Positions 54,039 through 63,256 are shown, counted from the stretch's first letter. The stretch is 63,700 nt of DNA from Bartonella sp. AU55XJBT (GCF_028618525.1 NZ_JAQITC010000013.1:1-63700), one strand, 5' to 3'. Notes: generated by a model from the letters alone, not told the origin. Program-made: numbers and translations.

Positions 54039-54881
54039 ATGGGGAAGAGTATGAATACGTCTGCTACCAATGTTCCGTCAAACAGCAGCAGCGTTGCTTC
54101 AAATTTTCCGATTCCTGAGAATGTATATGCTCTTACTGTTCAAGAAGTTTATCATTATACAGATCGTTTGTTTAAATTTCGCTTGAATCGTCCGGAAAGT
54201 TTTCGTTTTCGTTCAGGTGAATTTGTTATGATCGGTTTGCCAAATGCAGAAAAGCCGATTTATCGCGCTTATTCGATTGCAAGTCCTTTTTGGGATGAAC
54301 AGCTTGAGTTTTTTTCGATAAAAGTTCCAGGGGGACCTTTAACCGAGCATCTGCAAAAAATTAAAATTGGTGATACAGTTCTTATGCGTAAAAAATCTAC
54401 AGGAACGCTGGTTCTGGATGCTCTTATCCCTGGAAAACGCCTTTATCTTCTTTCAACTGGTACGGGGATTGCTCCTTTTGCAAGCCTTATTCGTGATCCG
54501 GATACTTATGAAAAATTTTCAGAAGTTATTCTTATTCAAACAACGCGTGAAAAGAATGAGTTGACTTATGCAAAAGACCTTGTTTGTTCTTTGCAACAAG
54601 ATCCACTCATTGGGGCATATGCACAACAGTTGAAATTTTATCCTATGACTACGCGTGAGCCTTCTGAGCATATGGGGCGTATTACGACTGTTATGGAGAA
54701 TGGGTGCTTTTTTGAAACAACTGGTTTGCCAAAAATTTCTCCTGATGAAGATCGGGTGATGATTTGTGGTTCCATGGCAATGTTAAAAGATTGCGCAAGG
54801 ATGTGCGAAGGGTTTGGTCTTGTTGAAGGGGCCAATAATGCTCCCGCGACTTATGTTGTAGAGCGCGCTTTTGTAGAGTGA
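54039..54881 (+). CDS. fpr: Ferredoxin--NADP+ reductase
   Basis: A 280-aa FAD enzyme moving electrons between NADPH and ferredoxin/flavodoxin. FAD motif: YRAYSIASPFWDEQLEF (RxYS). NADP part: LLSTGTGIAPFASLIRDPDT, then ICGSMAMLKD and the C-terminal YVVERAFVE typical of the alphaproteobacterial subclass ending in an aromatic-poor tail. A 25-residue Ser/Asn-rich N-terminal extension precedes the conserved part; translation could also start at ATG 54051. AAGGAT lies 6 bp before the first ATG. A decayed copy of its 3' half follows directly. Confidence 0.93.
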   Translation: MGKSMNTSATNVPSNSSSVASNFPIPENVYALTVQEVYHYTDRLFKFRLNRPESFRFRSGEFVMIGLPNAEKPIYRAYSIASPFWDEQLEFFSIKVPGGPLTEHLQKIKIGDTVLMRKKSTGTLVLDALIPGKRLYLLSTGTGIAPFASLIRDPDTYEKFSEVILIQTTREKNELTYAKDLVCSLQQDPLIGAYAQQLKFYPMTTREPSEHMGRITTVMENGCFFETTGLPKISPDEDRVMICGSMAMLKDCARMCEGFGLVEGANNAPATYVVERAFVE

Positions 54882-55285
54882 TGGTGGGCGCTGGTGCTCC
54901 TTTTGTAAGCCTTATTCGTGATCCTGAACGTTGTAAAAAATTTTCAGAAGTTGTTCTTTTTCAAACAACGCGTGAAAAGAATTTGTTTGCTCTTTGCAAC
55001 AAGATCCACTGATTGGGGCGTATGCACAACAGTTGAAATTTTTCCTATGACCACGCCGTAAGCCTTCAGAGCATATGGGGCGTATTACGGTCGTTATGGA
55101 GAGCGGTGCTTTTTTGAAACAATCGGCTTGCCAAAAATTTCTCCTGATGAAGATCGGGTGATGATTTGTGGTCCATGGCAATGCTAAAAGATTGTGCAAG
55201 GATGTGTGAAGGGTTTGGTCTTGTTGAAGGGGCCAATAATGCGTCCGTATCGTCATGTTGTAGAGCGCGTTTTTGTAAAGTGAGA
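54882..55285 (+). pseudogene. Decayed tandem duplicate of the fpr 3' half
   Basis: From GGTGCTCCTTTTGTAAGCCT to GAGCGCGTTTTTGTAAAGTG the sequence repeats about 54466-54881 of fpr at roughly 90 percent identity by eye. Small deletions (for example after AAAAGAAT, and TGGTTCC reduced to TGGTCC) break the frame several times. The RIRDPDTYEKFSEV region, ISPDEDRVMIC and MCEGFGLVEGANN are still readable. Its last 30 bp overlap the 3' end of the aldolase gene on the other strand, so the duplication supplied the aldolase's current last codons. Confidence 0.92.
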
Positions 55286-55918
55286 GGAGAGTTGTGATGC
55301 AGAGTGTGCTAAGGCACTCATCGAATCCCAATCCTTTATGGCAATGAGTTGTTGGGGCGTTATCCAAGAACCGCCAACGCAGAAGACGTTAGGAAGTTGG
55401 AGCCATTGTGTTGCACTTTTTTGTGTTATACCCCCTGTTGGGCAAAAGAAAATTTCAGAGAAAGGAGAGGCTAATGCTTGGAGGAAGGCAAGACCTCCTG
55501 CGGCTTTGGCAGGGAAAAATTTAAGATATGAATAACCTTTGTCTAAAGCTTGCATGAGTTCACTTGGGGTTATTGCACCAGGAAGAAGCGGAATTTCACT
55601 ATTTTTTGCACAATTGATTAATTCATTTGTTAATCCAGGGCTTACGATAAATTTTGCTCCAGCTTGTTCGGCTTGTTCGTAGTGTGTTGTGTTGAGAACT
55701 GTTCCGGCCCCAACAATAGCTTCAGGGACTTCTTGTGTCATTATCTGAATTGCTTTGAGGGCATGTGGTGTTCGCAAGGTGATCTCAATTGTTTTTAATC
55801 CGCCTTTGACAAGAGCCCGTGCTAAAGGTACAGCATTTTGTAAATTGTCGATGGTCAAAACAGGTATAACAGTTTGTCCTTGGAGATATGATAAAAGGGT
55901 TTCTCTTTTTTGGCACAT
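55253..55918 (-). CDS. eda: KDPG/KHG aldolase
   Basis: A 221-aa class I aldolase cleaving 2-keto-3-deoxy-6-phosphogluconate (Entner-Doudoroff) and/or 4-hydroxy-2-oxoglutarate. Conserved parts: TVIPVLTIDNLQNAVPLARA, KTIEITLRTPHAL (Glu base), GAGTVLN, and the Schiff-base Lys in SYLKFFPAKAAGG. PTGGIT and CVGGSWITP bind phosphate. The last ten or so codons run into the fpr pseudogene, so the natural C-terminus may have been replaced. No edd or other sugar-acid gene is beside it. Confidence 0.93.
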   Translation of the reverse strand: MCQKRETLLSYLQGQTVIPVLTIDNLQNAVPLARALVKGGLKTIEITLRTPHALKAIQIMTQEVPEAIVGAGTVLNTTHYEQAEQAGAKFIVSPGLTNELINCAKNSEIPLLPGAITPSELMQALDKGYSYLKFFPAKAAGGLAFLQALASPFSEIFFCPTGGITQKSATQWLQLPNVFCVGGSWITPQQLIAIKDWDSMSALAHSASQLSSHFTKTRSTT

Positions 55919-56018
55919 GATGTTCTTTCTTCGAGAGGATATTATTTATATCGTTTGATTAAGCACAATATGTTAAAGAGTAAATGAATAGATCTTGAAA
56001 TTGGATGAAACGCGCGTT

Positions 56019-56948
56019 ATGGCAAAACACATGGAAAAGAATTTTAAAGTTGCTGCACTTTATTGCTTCGCAGATTTGAAACATTATCGTCAATTACAAA
56101 AGCCTTTGCAGGATTTATGTCAAGCAAAGGATATCAAAGGGACCCTCCTTTTAGCACAAGAGGGAATTAATGGAACTGTTGCTGGTTCTTGTGAAGCGAT
56201 TGAGGCATTGGTCGATTTTATTACGGCTGAGCCAGCATTTCAAACGCCAGAGATTAAATATTCATGGGCATCAAAAATGCCTTTTCATCGCATGAAAGTG
56301 CGGTTGAAAAAGGAAATTGTGACAATGGGCGTCGAAGGCGTTGATCCGCTAAAAGTTGTTGGGACTTATGTGGAGCCTGAAGATTGGAATGCTCTTATTC
56401 AAGATGAAGAAACAATTTTAATCGATACGCGTAATGATTATGAATATGCAATTGGGAGTTTTAAAGGAGCGATTGATCCGAAGATTAAAACATTTCGTGA
56501 ATTTCCTGAATGGGTCCGTCAACATGAGGCTGATTTAAAGAAGAAAAAGAAAATTGCTATGTTTTGTACAGGCGGTATTCGGTGTGAAAAATCAACAGCG
56601 TATGTTCGTGAACTTGGTTATGACCAAGTGTACCATTTAAAAGGAGGAATTCTGAAATATTTAGAAACCGTCCCAAAAGAGAAAAGTTTATGGTGGGGGG
56701 AGTGCTTTGTTTTTGATGAGCGTGTTTCCGTTCAACATGGTCTTGAAGAATGTGGACGCGAACTCTGTCGTGCGTGTCGTTCTCCTTTGAATGCTGAAAG
56801 CAAATTATCGCCTCACTATGAGGAAGGTGTTTCTTGTGATGCTTGTTATAACACGCGCAGTGAAGCCGATAGAGAGCGTTTTCGCGAGCGCCATAGGCAA
56901 TTCCAATTGTTGAAATCGCGTGCAATTGATGCGCATCAAGGGACATAA
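56019..56948 (+). CDS. trhO: tRNA uridine(34) hydroxylase (YceA/TrhO)
   Basis: About 309 aa from the preferred ATG 56019 (a TTG at 55995 would add eight). The N-terminal part [14 protein letters not shown] and [15 protein letters not shown] is typical of TrhO. A rhodanese domain follows with active Cys in [20 protein letters not shown]. The C-terminal Cys-rich segment ([13 protein letters not shown] and [10 protein letters not shown]) may hold metal. Known members hydroxylate U34 of certain tRNAs for wobble modification. It stands alone, followed by a terminator. Confidence 0.93.
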   Translation: MAKHMEKNFKVAALYCFADLKHYRQLQKPLQDLCQAKDIKGTLLLAQEGINGTVAGSCEAIEALVDFITAEPAFQTPEIKYSWASKMPFHRMKVRLKKEIVTMGVEGVDPLKVVGTYVEPEDWNALIQDEETILIDTRNDYEYAIGSFKGAIDPKIKTFREFPEWVRQHEADLKKKKKIAMFCTGGIRCEKSTAYVRELGYDQVYHLKGGILKYLETVPKEKSLWWGECFVFDERVSVQHGLEECGRELCRACRSPLNAESKLSPHYEEGVSCDACYNTRSEADRERFRERHRQFQLLKSRAIDAHQGT

Positions 56949-57037
56949 GGATATCGTTGTGTAGGGATTTAAGTTTTAGCATTTTTCTTTTAAATTCAAG
57001 AGAGAACCGCCTTTATCTTGGTAGAAAAATATTTCAT

Positions 57038-57066
57038 AAGACCGGATGTTTTTCGGTCTTTTTCTT
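57038..57066 (+). terminator. Intrinsic terminator of trhO
   Basis: AAGACCGGA, a short loop and TTTCGGTCTTTTTCTTT lie 90 bp after the stop. Confidence 0.85.
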
Positions 57067-57555
57067 TACATTAATTTATTAATTGATAAATAATCATTAT
57101 AGATTGTTTGTTTCCCCAGATTTTATAGGATTGAGTATTCAAATACTTTATCATTTTACTCTACAGAACTTTCCTCGTTTGTAACGTGCAAGAGACATGA
57201 TTTTGATTGATGCATTGTAAGAGAGGGGGGAAATGAGAGCATTTTACGATCAGATTCTTGATCTAAGGTCAGAATAACAAAGTATCAATTATAAATGAAT
57301 GTGTTGAGTATGATATGTTGCGTTGTTTTCCATAGAGGATGTAGGAAAAGTGGAATGGGGAAGCGAAACAAGAGGCGCTTTTAAAGCAAGATTGTAATTT
57401 CTGTTACACGGATGGTGTAGGGGAATAATCCTATGAAAGTGGGGGGATGGCTTTGTCTGGTGGTGGAGAGTGTTGCTTTTTAGCATCATGTTCTTTTTAA
57501 GAATTAAAAAATGTTTAAAATTAAAAAAATGATTGAAATACGAAAGGATTCGTTT
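57067..57555. other. Intergenic region upstream of the speF-like leader
   Basis: About 490 bp with no supported gene. It should contain the promoter for the leader and decarboxylase, which was not located with confidence. Confidence 0.35.
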
Positions 57556-57690
57556 TATAGAACTCCTTGCCCAAAGTCGCACGTGCCTGTGGGTGTCCGC
57601 TGGTTCTCAAATGGTGAGGTCAACCGGTACGGTACCTGGAACTAACCGCTCCAGTCATTCTTACAGCCAATTGCAAGAATGAGGACATCT
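57556..57690 (+). ncRNA. speF-like leader RNA
   Basis: The block is much more GC-rich than its surroundings. It carries GTCGCACGTGCCTGTGGGTG, TCCGCTGGTTCTC, CAACCGGTACGGTACC and TGGAACTAACCGCTCC; ATTCTTACAGCCAATTGCAAGAAT forms a hairpin. This agrees with my memory of the Rfam speF element, found upstream of ornithine decarboxylase genes in alphaproteobacteria. It lies about 300 bp before the decarboxylase, in the same direction. It is probably a polyamine- or ornithine-responsive leader; the mechanism is not shown by the sequence. Confidence 0.75.
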
Positions 57691-57884
57691 TGAAGCAACG
57701 ACGGTGCGGGCCTTTCTGGTGTCTTCCAGCTTTTAAATGCTGGGATTACTATAGAGGCACACCTCATTGCCTTCAGTGCGGAAGTGGTTTTCTCAACTCC
57801 AATCAAAAAGGCAGATCAAATAGAATAACGCGTTTTCGCGCTGTTCTTTCGCTGCATACAAAGCTAATTCTGGTTTTTTTATGA
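57690..57884 (+). CDS. Cys-rich leader peptide between speF element and decarboxylase
   Basis: A small frame starting TTG 57690 right after AATGAGGACATC (a GAGGA ribosome-binding site 6-9 bp upstream). The first part, MKQRRCGPFWCLPAFKCWDYY, is Cys-, Trp- and Pro-rich and lies in unusually conserved-looking, GC-richer DNA; the C-terminal half looks random. Its place after a regulatory RNA suggests a translated upstream ORF whose translation could control the decarboxylase, as SpeFL does in E. coli, though that peptide is unlike this one. The frame end may lie earlier in other species. Not a normal enzyme. Confidence 0.5.
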   Translation: MKQRRCGPFWCLPAFKCWDYYRGTPHCLQCGSGFLNSNQKGRSNRITRFRAVLSLHTKLILVFL

Positions 57885-57988
57885 TCAGAATAGGGGTGGT
57901 TTTTGTGTGTTGTTTTGTCCTTTGGCTTTTGGCAGTTTTGGCTGTCCAAGCATAGAGTGGGGGAGCTTCCCCTCAAGGAGAATTGCAG

Positions 57989-59122
57989 ATGGCAACGCAA
58001 CGTATTCGCGATTTTCTTGCAACACATCGTTCTGAGGGTCCATGCTTAATCGTTGACCTTGATGTTGTCCGTGAAAATTATTTAAATTTTGAAAAAGCGC
58101 TTCCGCAGTCTCGTATTTTTTACGCAATAAAGGCAAATCCTGCTCCTGAAATTTTGCGTTTGCTAAGTTCTTTAGGATCTTCTTTTGATGCGGCTTCTGT
58201 TGCAGAAATTGAAATGGCTTTAAAAGCAGAGGCAACGCCAGAGCGTATTTCTTTTGGGAATACAATTAAAAAAGAGCGTGATATCGCACAAGCCTATGCA
58301 TTAGGCGTTTCACTTTATGCCGTTGATTGTGTTGAAGAAGTGGAAAAAATTGCGCGTGCTGCCCCTGGAGCGCGTGTTTTTTGTCGAGTTCTTACCGATG
58401 GCAAAGGTGCAGAGTGGCCATTGTCACGCAAGTTTGGTTGTGTCCCTTCTATGGCGGTTGATGTGCTAAGACGGGCACACCAATTAGGTTTGCAGGCCTA
58501 TGGTGTTTCTTTTCATGTAGGATCTCAGCAGGTTGATCTGAGTGCGTGGGATCGTGCTTTATCGGATGCTGCTATCGTTTTTAAAAATTTGGAACAAGAA
58601 GGTATTTCATTGAAGTTGGTGAATATGGGTGGTGGTTTTCCAACGCGTTATTTGAAAGATGTTCCTACAGAACAAGCTTATGGTACAGCAGTTTTTGATT
58701 CGTTAAAAAAGCATTTTGGTAATCGTATCCCTGAGACGATTATTGAGCCAGGGCGTGCGATGGTTGGTAATGCTGGTGTTATTCGCACAGAAGTTGTTCT
58801 GATCTCTAAAAAAGCGGACAATGATAATGTCCGATGGGTTTATCTTGATATTGGGAAATTTAATGGTCTTGCTGAAACGATGGATGAAGCCATTCGTTAT
58901 CCTATTGAGACCCCTCATGATGATAAGGTTATGGAGCCTTGTATTTTAGCTGGACCAACATGCGATTCAGCAGATGTTCTCTATGAAAAAACACCTTATC
59001 CGCTTCCTTTATCTCTAACGATTGGAGATAAGATCTTAATCCATGGAACAGGTGCTTACACAACGACTTACGCATCTGTTGCCTTTAATGGTTTTGAGCC
59101 TTTGCGATCGTATGTGATCTGA
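57989..59122 (+). CDS. Ornithine/basic amino acid decarboxylase (fold III PLP)
   Basis: A 377-aa enzyme of the Orn/DAP/Arg decarboxylase 2 family, starting at ATG 57989 with AAGGAG nine bases upstream. The PLP Lys is in FYAIKANPAPEILRLL, then VSFHVGSQQ, NMGGGFPTRY (phosphate loop) and EPGRAMVGNAGV. The substrate-side Cys is in GPTCDSADVLYE, and a late GAYTTTYASVAFNGF follows. These fit ornithine (or lysine/ornithine) decarboxylase making putrescine or cadaverine. The speF-like leader upstream supports polyamine synthesis. DAP decarboxylase is less likely by motif. Confidence 0.92.
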   Translation: MATQRIRDFLATHRSEGPCLIVDLDVVRENYLNFEKALPQSRIFYAIKANPAPEILRLLSSLGSSFDAASVAEIEMALKAEATPERISFGNTIKKERDIAQAYALGVSLYAVDCVEEVEKIARAAPGARVFCRVLTDGKGAEWPLSRKFGCVPSMAVDVLRRAHQLGLQAYGVSFHVGSQQVDLSAWDRALSDAAIVFKNLEQEGISLKLVNMGGGFPTRYLKDVPTEQAYGTAVFDSLKKHFGNRIPETIIEPGRAMVGNAGVIRTEVVLISKKADNDNVRWVYLDIGKFNGLAETMDEAIRYPIETPHDDKVMEPCILAGPTCDSADVLYEKTPYPLPLSLTIGDKILIHGTGAYTTTYASVAFNGFEPLRSYVI

Positions 59123-59197
59123 AATTTCCTTTTAACGATAGGTTTTTTAGATTTTTTCTATGCTCGTCATTGCGCTATAAGAGGGTGGGTCATCGAG

Positions 59198-59782
59198 ATG
59201 AACACAATTAATTTTCAAACAAAAAATGGGGCATGTTTTACACTTTTATTAGAGCAAGAAGCAGACAAGCCTTATCGAGAAATTTTGCTTGATGCAACGA
59301 TGGGGCGTGGACGTAAACGTAAGTCATCAGAGGCTTTACGTCGTGGTCGATTAGCGGCTCAGGGGCTTTCTTTTGTGGTTAAAAATGTGCTTGGTGAGCT
59401 TGTGGGGAGTGTGCGTCTTTGGCATGTGTCTTTTTTAAAAGAAAAAAATGAAACACAACATGCTTTACTTTTGGGACCTTTGGCTGTTGCAGCTGAATGT
59501 GCTGGTATGGGAATAGGATCAATTTTAGTCCGCCATGCAATTGAAACAGCCAAAAAATTAGGATATGGCGCTATTTTATTGGTAGGAGATTGTGAATTTT
59601 ATCAACGTTTTGGGTTCTCAAATCGCTTAACAGAAAATTTGGCAATGCCTGGCCCTTACGAAAAGCATCGTTTTCAAGGCTTGGAACTGATACCGCACTA
59701 TCTTTCTGGTTGTTATGGCACTTTGGTTGCGAGTGGAGAACGAGCTATTTCTAGGCGTTTTCAGCATCATAAAGTGGCTTGA
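59198..59782 (+). CDS. GNAT-family N-acetyltransferase
   Basis: A 194-aa acetyltransferase. The acetyl-CoA loop is AAECAGMGIGSILVRHAIE (Q/R-x-x-G-x-G/A pattern), with LLLGPLAVA before it and LVGDCEFYQRFGFSN after it, as in YhbS-like proteins. It starts 75 bp after the decarboxylase and could be cotranscribed; some members acetylate polyamines or amino acids, but the substrate is unknown. A stretch MGRGRKRKSSEALRRGRLAA near the N-terminus is strongly basic. Confidence 0.88.
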   Translation: MNTINFQTKNGACFTLLLEQEADKPYREILLDATMGRGRKRKSSEALRRGRLAAQGLSFVVKNVLGELVGSVRLWHVSFLKEKNETQHALLLGPLAVAAECAGMGIGSILVRHAIETAKKLGYGAILLVGDCEFYQRFGFSNRLTENLAMPGPYEKHRFQGLELIPHYLSGCYGTLVASGERAISRRFQHHKVA

Positions 59783-59908
59783 AGAGTGTATTTATTTCGT
59801 TTTTCAATACTGCGAGTATTGAGAGAGGAGAACCTATTGGCGGGCAACAAAGAGTTTGTACAGAGCATAAAAAAATAAAATCACATGTTTGAAAATTTCT
59901 AAAAAACA

Positions 59909-59957
59909 TATTCTGATTTATCTTATCTCTTAAGAGACGATAAAATAAATCAGAATA
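59909..59957. terminator. Long AT-rich hairpin between convergent genes
   Basis: TATTCTGATTTAT and ATAAATCAGAATA (13-bp perfect arms) enclose TTATC-TCTTAAGAGA-c-GATAA, which also pairs. The result is a stem of more than 20 bp. It lies between the acetyltransferase gene and the convergent emrB gene. It may end transcription both ways, or be a small mobile inverted-repeat element. Confidence 0.55.
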
Positions 59958-60009
59958 GAGAGCCGCAATAAAATATTTCTCAATTGAAATTAAACTTATG
60001 AAATTAAAC

Positions 60010-61581
60010 TTAGTGGCTTGGTGGAGAATCCGTGAGGGGCGGTATTTTTTTGAGAAAAATGGTCATAAATGTCAAAAGACCAAAGATGATGGTGATAATA
60101 AAGAAAATATCACTCAAAGCCATGATCATTGCTTGGATGCGCGCTATACCAAATAGTTGAGATAGAGCAAGCGTATACGAATCAAAGGTTTCTGTTTTAA
60201 AGAATAAAGTAAGCTTTGAAAGCATTTCAGTTGCTTGTCTATTTGTGTGATTGAGCGTTTCGGCTATTCGTTCGTAATGGAAGTCTGTGCGTTTCGTCAT
60301 GAGCGTGCTGATAATGGCAAGTCCTACAGCTCCACCCAGATTCCGTGTGAGATTAAAAAGTCCAGAAGCATTTTGCATGCGTTCTGGCGGGAGTGTTCCC
60401 AAAGCAATATTATTAACAGGAACCATACATAACATTACAGAAGCACCACGGAAAACTTGTGGCCAAAAGAGTTGCCAAAAATCCCAGTTGTCTGTGATAG
60501 AACTCGCCATCCAAGTTCCTATTGCAAACCCCAAAAGTCCTATTGCCATCATTAAACGTGCATCCATTCGTGCGGAAAGATATCCAGCAAGGGGGGCGGT
60601 TAATAACATGACAAATCCTGAAAGAAACAATGTTTCTCCAATCATGAGGGCGTCATAATGGCGGATTTGGCTCAAATAGACAGGATAAAGATATGTGAGT
60701 CCATAAAGACCGATTCCCAAAGAAAAGGAAAAAATAGATGCAGCTGAAAAATTAAAATTAGAAAAAGTAGAGAGATCCACAATAGGTTCTTTTGCCGTGA
60801 AAGCGCGCCAGAAGAAGAGGGTAGCAGACAATATCATGATTATGAATAAGTCCCGAATCAGCCTATCATTTAACCAATCATGGCGTGCCCCTTCTTCTAA
60901 TACATATTCTAAAGTTCCTAGAAAAACAGCCATAGAAATGAGTCCCAACCAGTCAAATTTAGCTATGAGAGATGGGTTTGCTTTATCAAAATTAATCAAT
61001 TTCCAAGCAAGAATTGAAATAATAATCCCAAAAGGCACATTGATGAGAAAAAGCCAGTGCCATGATAAGAGATGACAGAGATAACCTCCGACCGTTGGGC
61101 CAATCGTGGGGGCGAGTGTTGCGACGAGTCCAACAATAGGGGTAACAATTGGGCGTTTGGAAGGAGGAAAAAGAACATAAGAGGCGACAAAAACGCTTGG
61201 GATAATTCCTCCACCAATAAAACCTTGGAGTGCGCGGTAGATAATCATCTCTCCAATGGATGCTGCTGTTGCACAAAGAATAGAGGTAATCGTAAATCCA
61301 ACTGCCGAGATCGTAAAAAAAACGCGTGTTGAAAGCAATCTTCCTAAGAAGCCAGAAAGGGGTAACATGATGACTTCAGCGATGAGATAGGAGGTTTGAA
61401 CCCATGAAATTTCTTCAGAGCTTGCAGCAAGGCCCGCCTGAACTTCAGCTAAAGAAGAGGCAACGATTTGGATATCCAAAATAGCCATGAACATGCCAAA
61501 GGCCATAACGATGAAAATCACAATGTTACGGATTTCTATGCGCTCTTGAGACTGTATGGGCTTTGGTATGGAAGATGTCAT
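60010..61581 (-). CDS. emrB: Multidrug efflux MFS transporter (DHA2/EmrB family)
   Basis: A 523-aa inner-membrane drug/H+ antiporter with about 14 membrane segments. FMAILDIQIVASSLAEVQAG is the DHA2 motif D1, RALQGFIGGGIIPSVFVASY matches motif C/B, and RNLGGAVGLAIISTLMTKRT is typical of EmrB. It lies 42 bp after emrA; the two should form a pump with an outer-membrane channel such as TolC. Substrates are unknown. Confidence 0.94.
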   Translation of the reverse strand: MTSSIPKPIQSQERIEIRNIVIFIVMAFGMFMAILDIQIVASSLAEVQAGLAASSEEISWVQTSYLIAEVIMLPLSGFLGRLLSTRVFFTISAVGFTITSILCATAASIGEMIIYRALQGFIGGGIIPSVFVASYVLFPPSKRPIVTPIVGLVATLAPTIGPTVGGYLCHLLSWHWLFLINVPFGIIISILAWKLINFDKANPSLIAKFDWLGLISMAVFLGTLEYVLEEGARHDWLNDRLIRDLFIIMILSATLFFWRAFTAKEPIVDLSTFSNFNFSAASIFSFSLGIGLYGLTYLYPVYLSQIRHYDALMIGETLFLSGFVMLLTAPLAGYLSARMDARLMMAIGLLGFAIGTWMASSITDNWDFWQLFWPQVFRGASVMLCMVPVNNIALGTLPPERMQNASGLFNLTRNLGGAVGLAIISTLMTKRTDFHYERIAETLNHTNRQATEMLSKLTLFFKTETFDSYTLALSQLFGIARIQAMIMALSDIFFIITIIFGLLTFMTIFLKKIPPLTDSPPSH

Positions 61582-61623
61582 AATAATAAGGTCATTTTTT
61601 TGTTGTTATAAGAGATTTTTGTC

Positions 61624-62700
61624 TTATGGTTGTGTGCGTGTATCAACTTCTACTGAAACACTCATTCCTGCTCGGATATGACCGGTCTTTAAGACTTCTT
61701 CTGGAATAGAGATCCGTACGGGAATACGTTGAACGATTTTGGTGAAATTACCAGTGGCATTTTGTGGAGGAAGAAGAGAAAAAACAGCACCTGTTGCGGG
61801 AGAAATAGAAAGCACTGTTCCTGTAAAGACCTCCTTTTTGAAGGCATCAACAGCAATATAAGCCTTTTGTCCCGCATGAATATTTTGCAACTGTGTTTCT
61901 TTATAGTTTGCTTCAATATAGAGCGCATGGATAGGGACTAATGCTGCAAGACGTTGGCCATTTACGACAAAATCTCCCGTTTTTGCTGTTAAATTTCCTA
62001 TAATTCCATCAAATGGCGCGCGTATAATGGTTGAAGCAAGATCACGTTGTGCTTTTTCATGTGAAAGTTCTAAGCTCTTTGTTTGACTTTCTGTTTCACG
62101 TCGTTGTGCTTCTAGTACTTGGATATTGGCACGTGCAGCAGCGATTTGTGCATCCGCACGATTAACATTGGCAATGGCTTGTTCATAGGCTGATTTGGCA
62201 TCATCAACATTTGATTGAGGGGCATAACGATTGGCTTTCAGCTCTGTAATGCGTTTTAAGGTGAGTTGTGCATTGGTTGCTATGGCAGAAGCGGCTGCTT
62301 TTTGCGCTTTTGCATCATCTAAAGCACTGTGAGCGGCTGTGATTTGTGCATCAATGCGTAGAAGAGTTTTTTTCTGTGTGTTAAGATGCGCTTTTGTTTG
62401 ATCCAAGGCTATTTGATAATCACCATTGTCTAAGTAAAATAAAATATCATCCTTTTTTACAACTTGGTTGGCTTTAATCGCAATTTTTTCAATATATCCA
62501 TTTAATTTAGGCGCAATAGCTGTGATATCTCCTTGCACATAGGCATCTTCAGTGGAGAGCATATAACGCCAATGTGTTATCCACTTATAGCCAAACCAAA
62601 GCGCAAAAAGTGCAAAGACGATAAGAAAAGCCTTAATTACCTTCTTTTGTTTTGTTTTATCAAAGTTTTTGGTTGAAAAAATTGTCTCAGCTATAGACAT
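61624..62700 (-). CDS. emrA: Multidrug efflux membrane-fusion protein (EmrA family)
   Basis: A 358-aa periplasmic adaptor with one N-terminal membrane anchor (FLIVFALFALWFGYKW, about residues 28-43). The lipoyl half-motifs are AYVQGDITAIAPKLNGYIEK and IRAPFDGIIGNLTAKTGDFV, with a long alpha-helical hairpin between (residues about 100-210). PVRISIPEEVLKTGHIRAGM ends the beta part. It precedes emrB in one operon. A Fur-family gene lies upstream in the same direction. Confidence 0.94.
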   Translation of the reverse strand: MSIAETIFSTKNFDKTKQKKVIKAFLIVFALFALWFGYKWITHWRYMLSTEDAYVQGDITAIAPKLNGYIEKIAIKANQVVKKDDILFYLDNGDYQIALDQTKAHLNTQKKTLLRIDAQITAAHSALDDAKAQKAAASAIATNAQLTLKRITELKANRYAPQSNVDDAKSAYEQAIANVNRADAQIAAARANIQVLEAQRRETESQTKSLELSHEKAQRDLASTIIRAPFDGIIGNLTAKTGDFVVNGQRLAALVPIHALYIEANYKETQLQNIHAGQKAYIAVDAFKKEVFTGTVLSISPATGAVFSLLPPQNATGNFTKIVQRIPVRISIPEEVLKTGHIRAGMSVSVEVDTRTQP

Positions 62701-62857
62701 GATTTTATACTTTCAATATTTATATCCCAATGAGTATAATAAGCCCATCACTATAGGTGAGGGCTGCTGTACATACAAGGACAAGTAAGAGCTTTCCAAA
62801 CAATAAGGTAATGTTTGAAACATAATGATAAATATATGAGCTTACAAGTTCAAGGGC

Positions 62858-63256
62858 TTATTTTGTTACGCACTTTTTACAAAGACCTCGTACTTCTAGA
62901 GTGCTTTTGTGGGCTTGGAAGTTAACAGCTTGAACCATTTGTTTTAAACTTGATACAATCGTTTGATTTTGTATTTCAGTAACTGTGCCACAGTTTTCGC
63001 AAATGATGAAAGTTGTAAGTTCGTGTTGACATTTTTCGGGATGTAAGCAGACCATAAAAGCATTTACACTTTCAAGCCGATGAATACATTTTAATTGTAC
63101 GAGTTTTTCTAACGCACGATAAACTTGGAGAGGAGCGCGAAAACCTTCTTCGCGTAATTGGTCAAGAATCGCATAAGCACTCAAAGGCCCTTTTGCATTC
63201 TTTAAAGTATTCAAAACCAATGTTTGGTTACGCGTCAGTTTAGAGGACATTGACAT
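62858..63256 (-). CDS. Fur-family regulator, Zur-like
   Basis: A 132-aa regulator when started at ATG 63256 (MSMSSKLTRNQTLVLNTL) with AAGGAAG upstream; a longer frame to 63310 adds 18 residues. The winged-helix part reads GPLSAYAILDQLREEGFRAP and VYRALEKLVQLKCIHRLES. Two CxxC pairs, ICENCG and LCKKC, form the structural zinc site, and HELTTFIICENC supplies a sensing ligand. Similarity to Zur exceeds that to Fur or Irr by motif. It probably represses zinc-uptake genes, and could reach the CobW operon. Its own neighbours (emrAB) look unrelated. Confidence 0.85.
   Translation of the reverse strand: MSMSSKLTRNQTLVLNTLKNAKGPLSAYAILDQLREEGFRAPLQVYRALEKLVQLKCIHRLESVNAFMVCLHPEKCQHELTTFIICENCGTVTEIQNQTIVSSLKQMVQAVNFQAHKSTLEVRGLCKKCVTK

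Noticed and set aside
54889..55285. A second working ferredoxin reductase
   Set aside because: Several frameshifts and loss of the FAD-binding half show it is a decayed partial duplicate.
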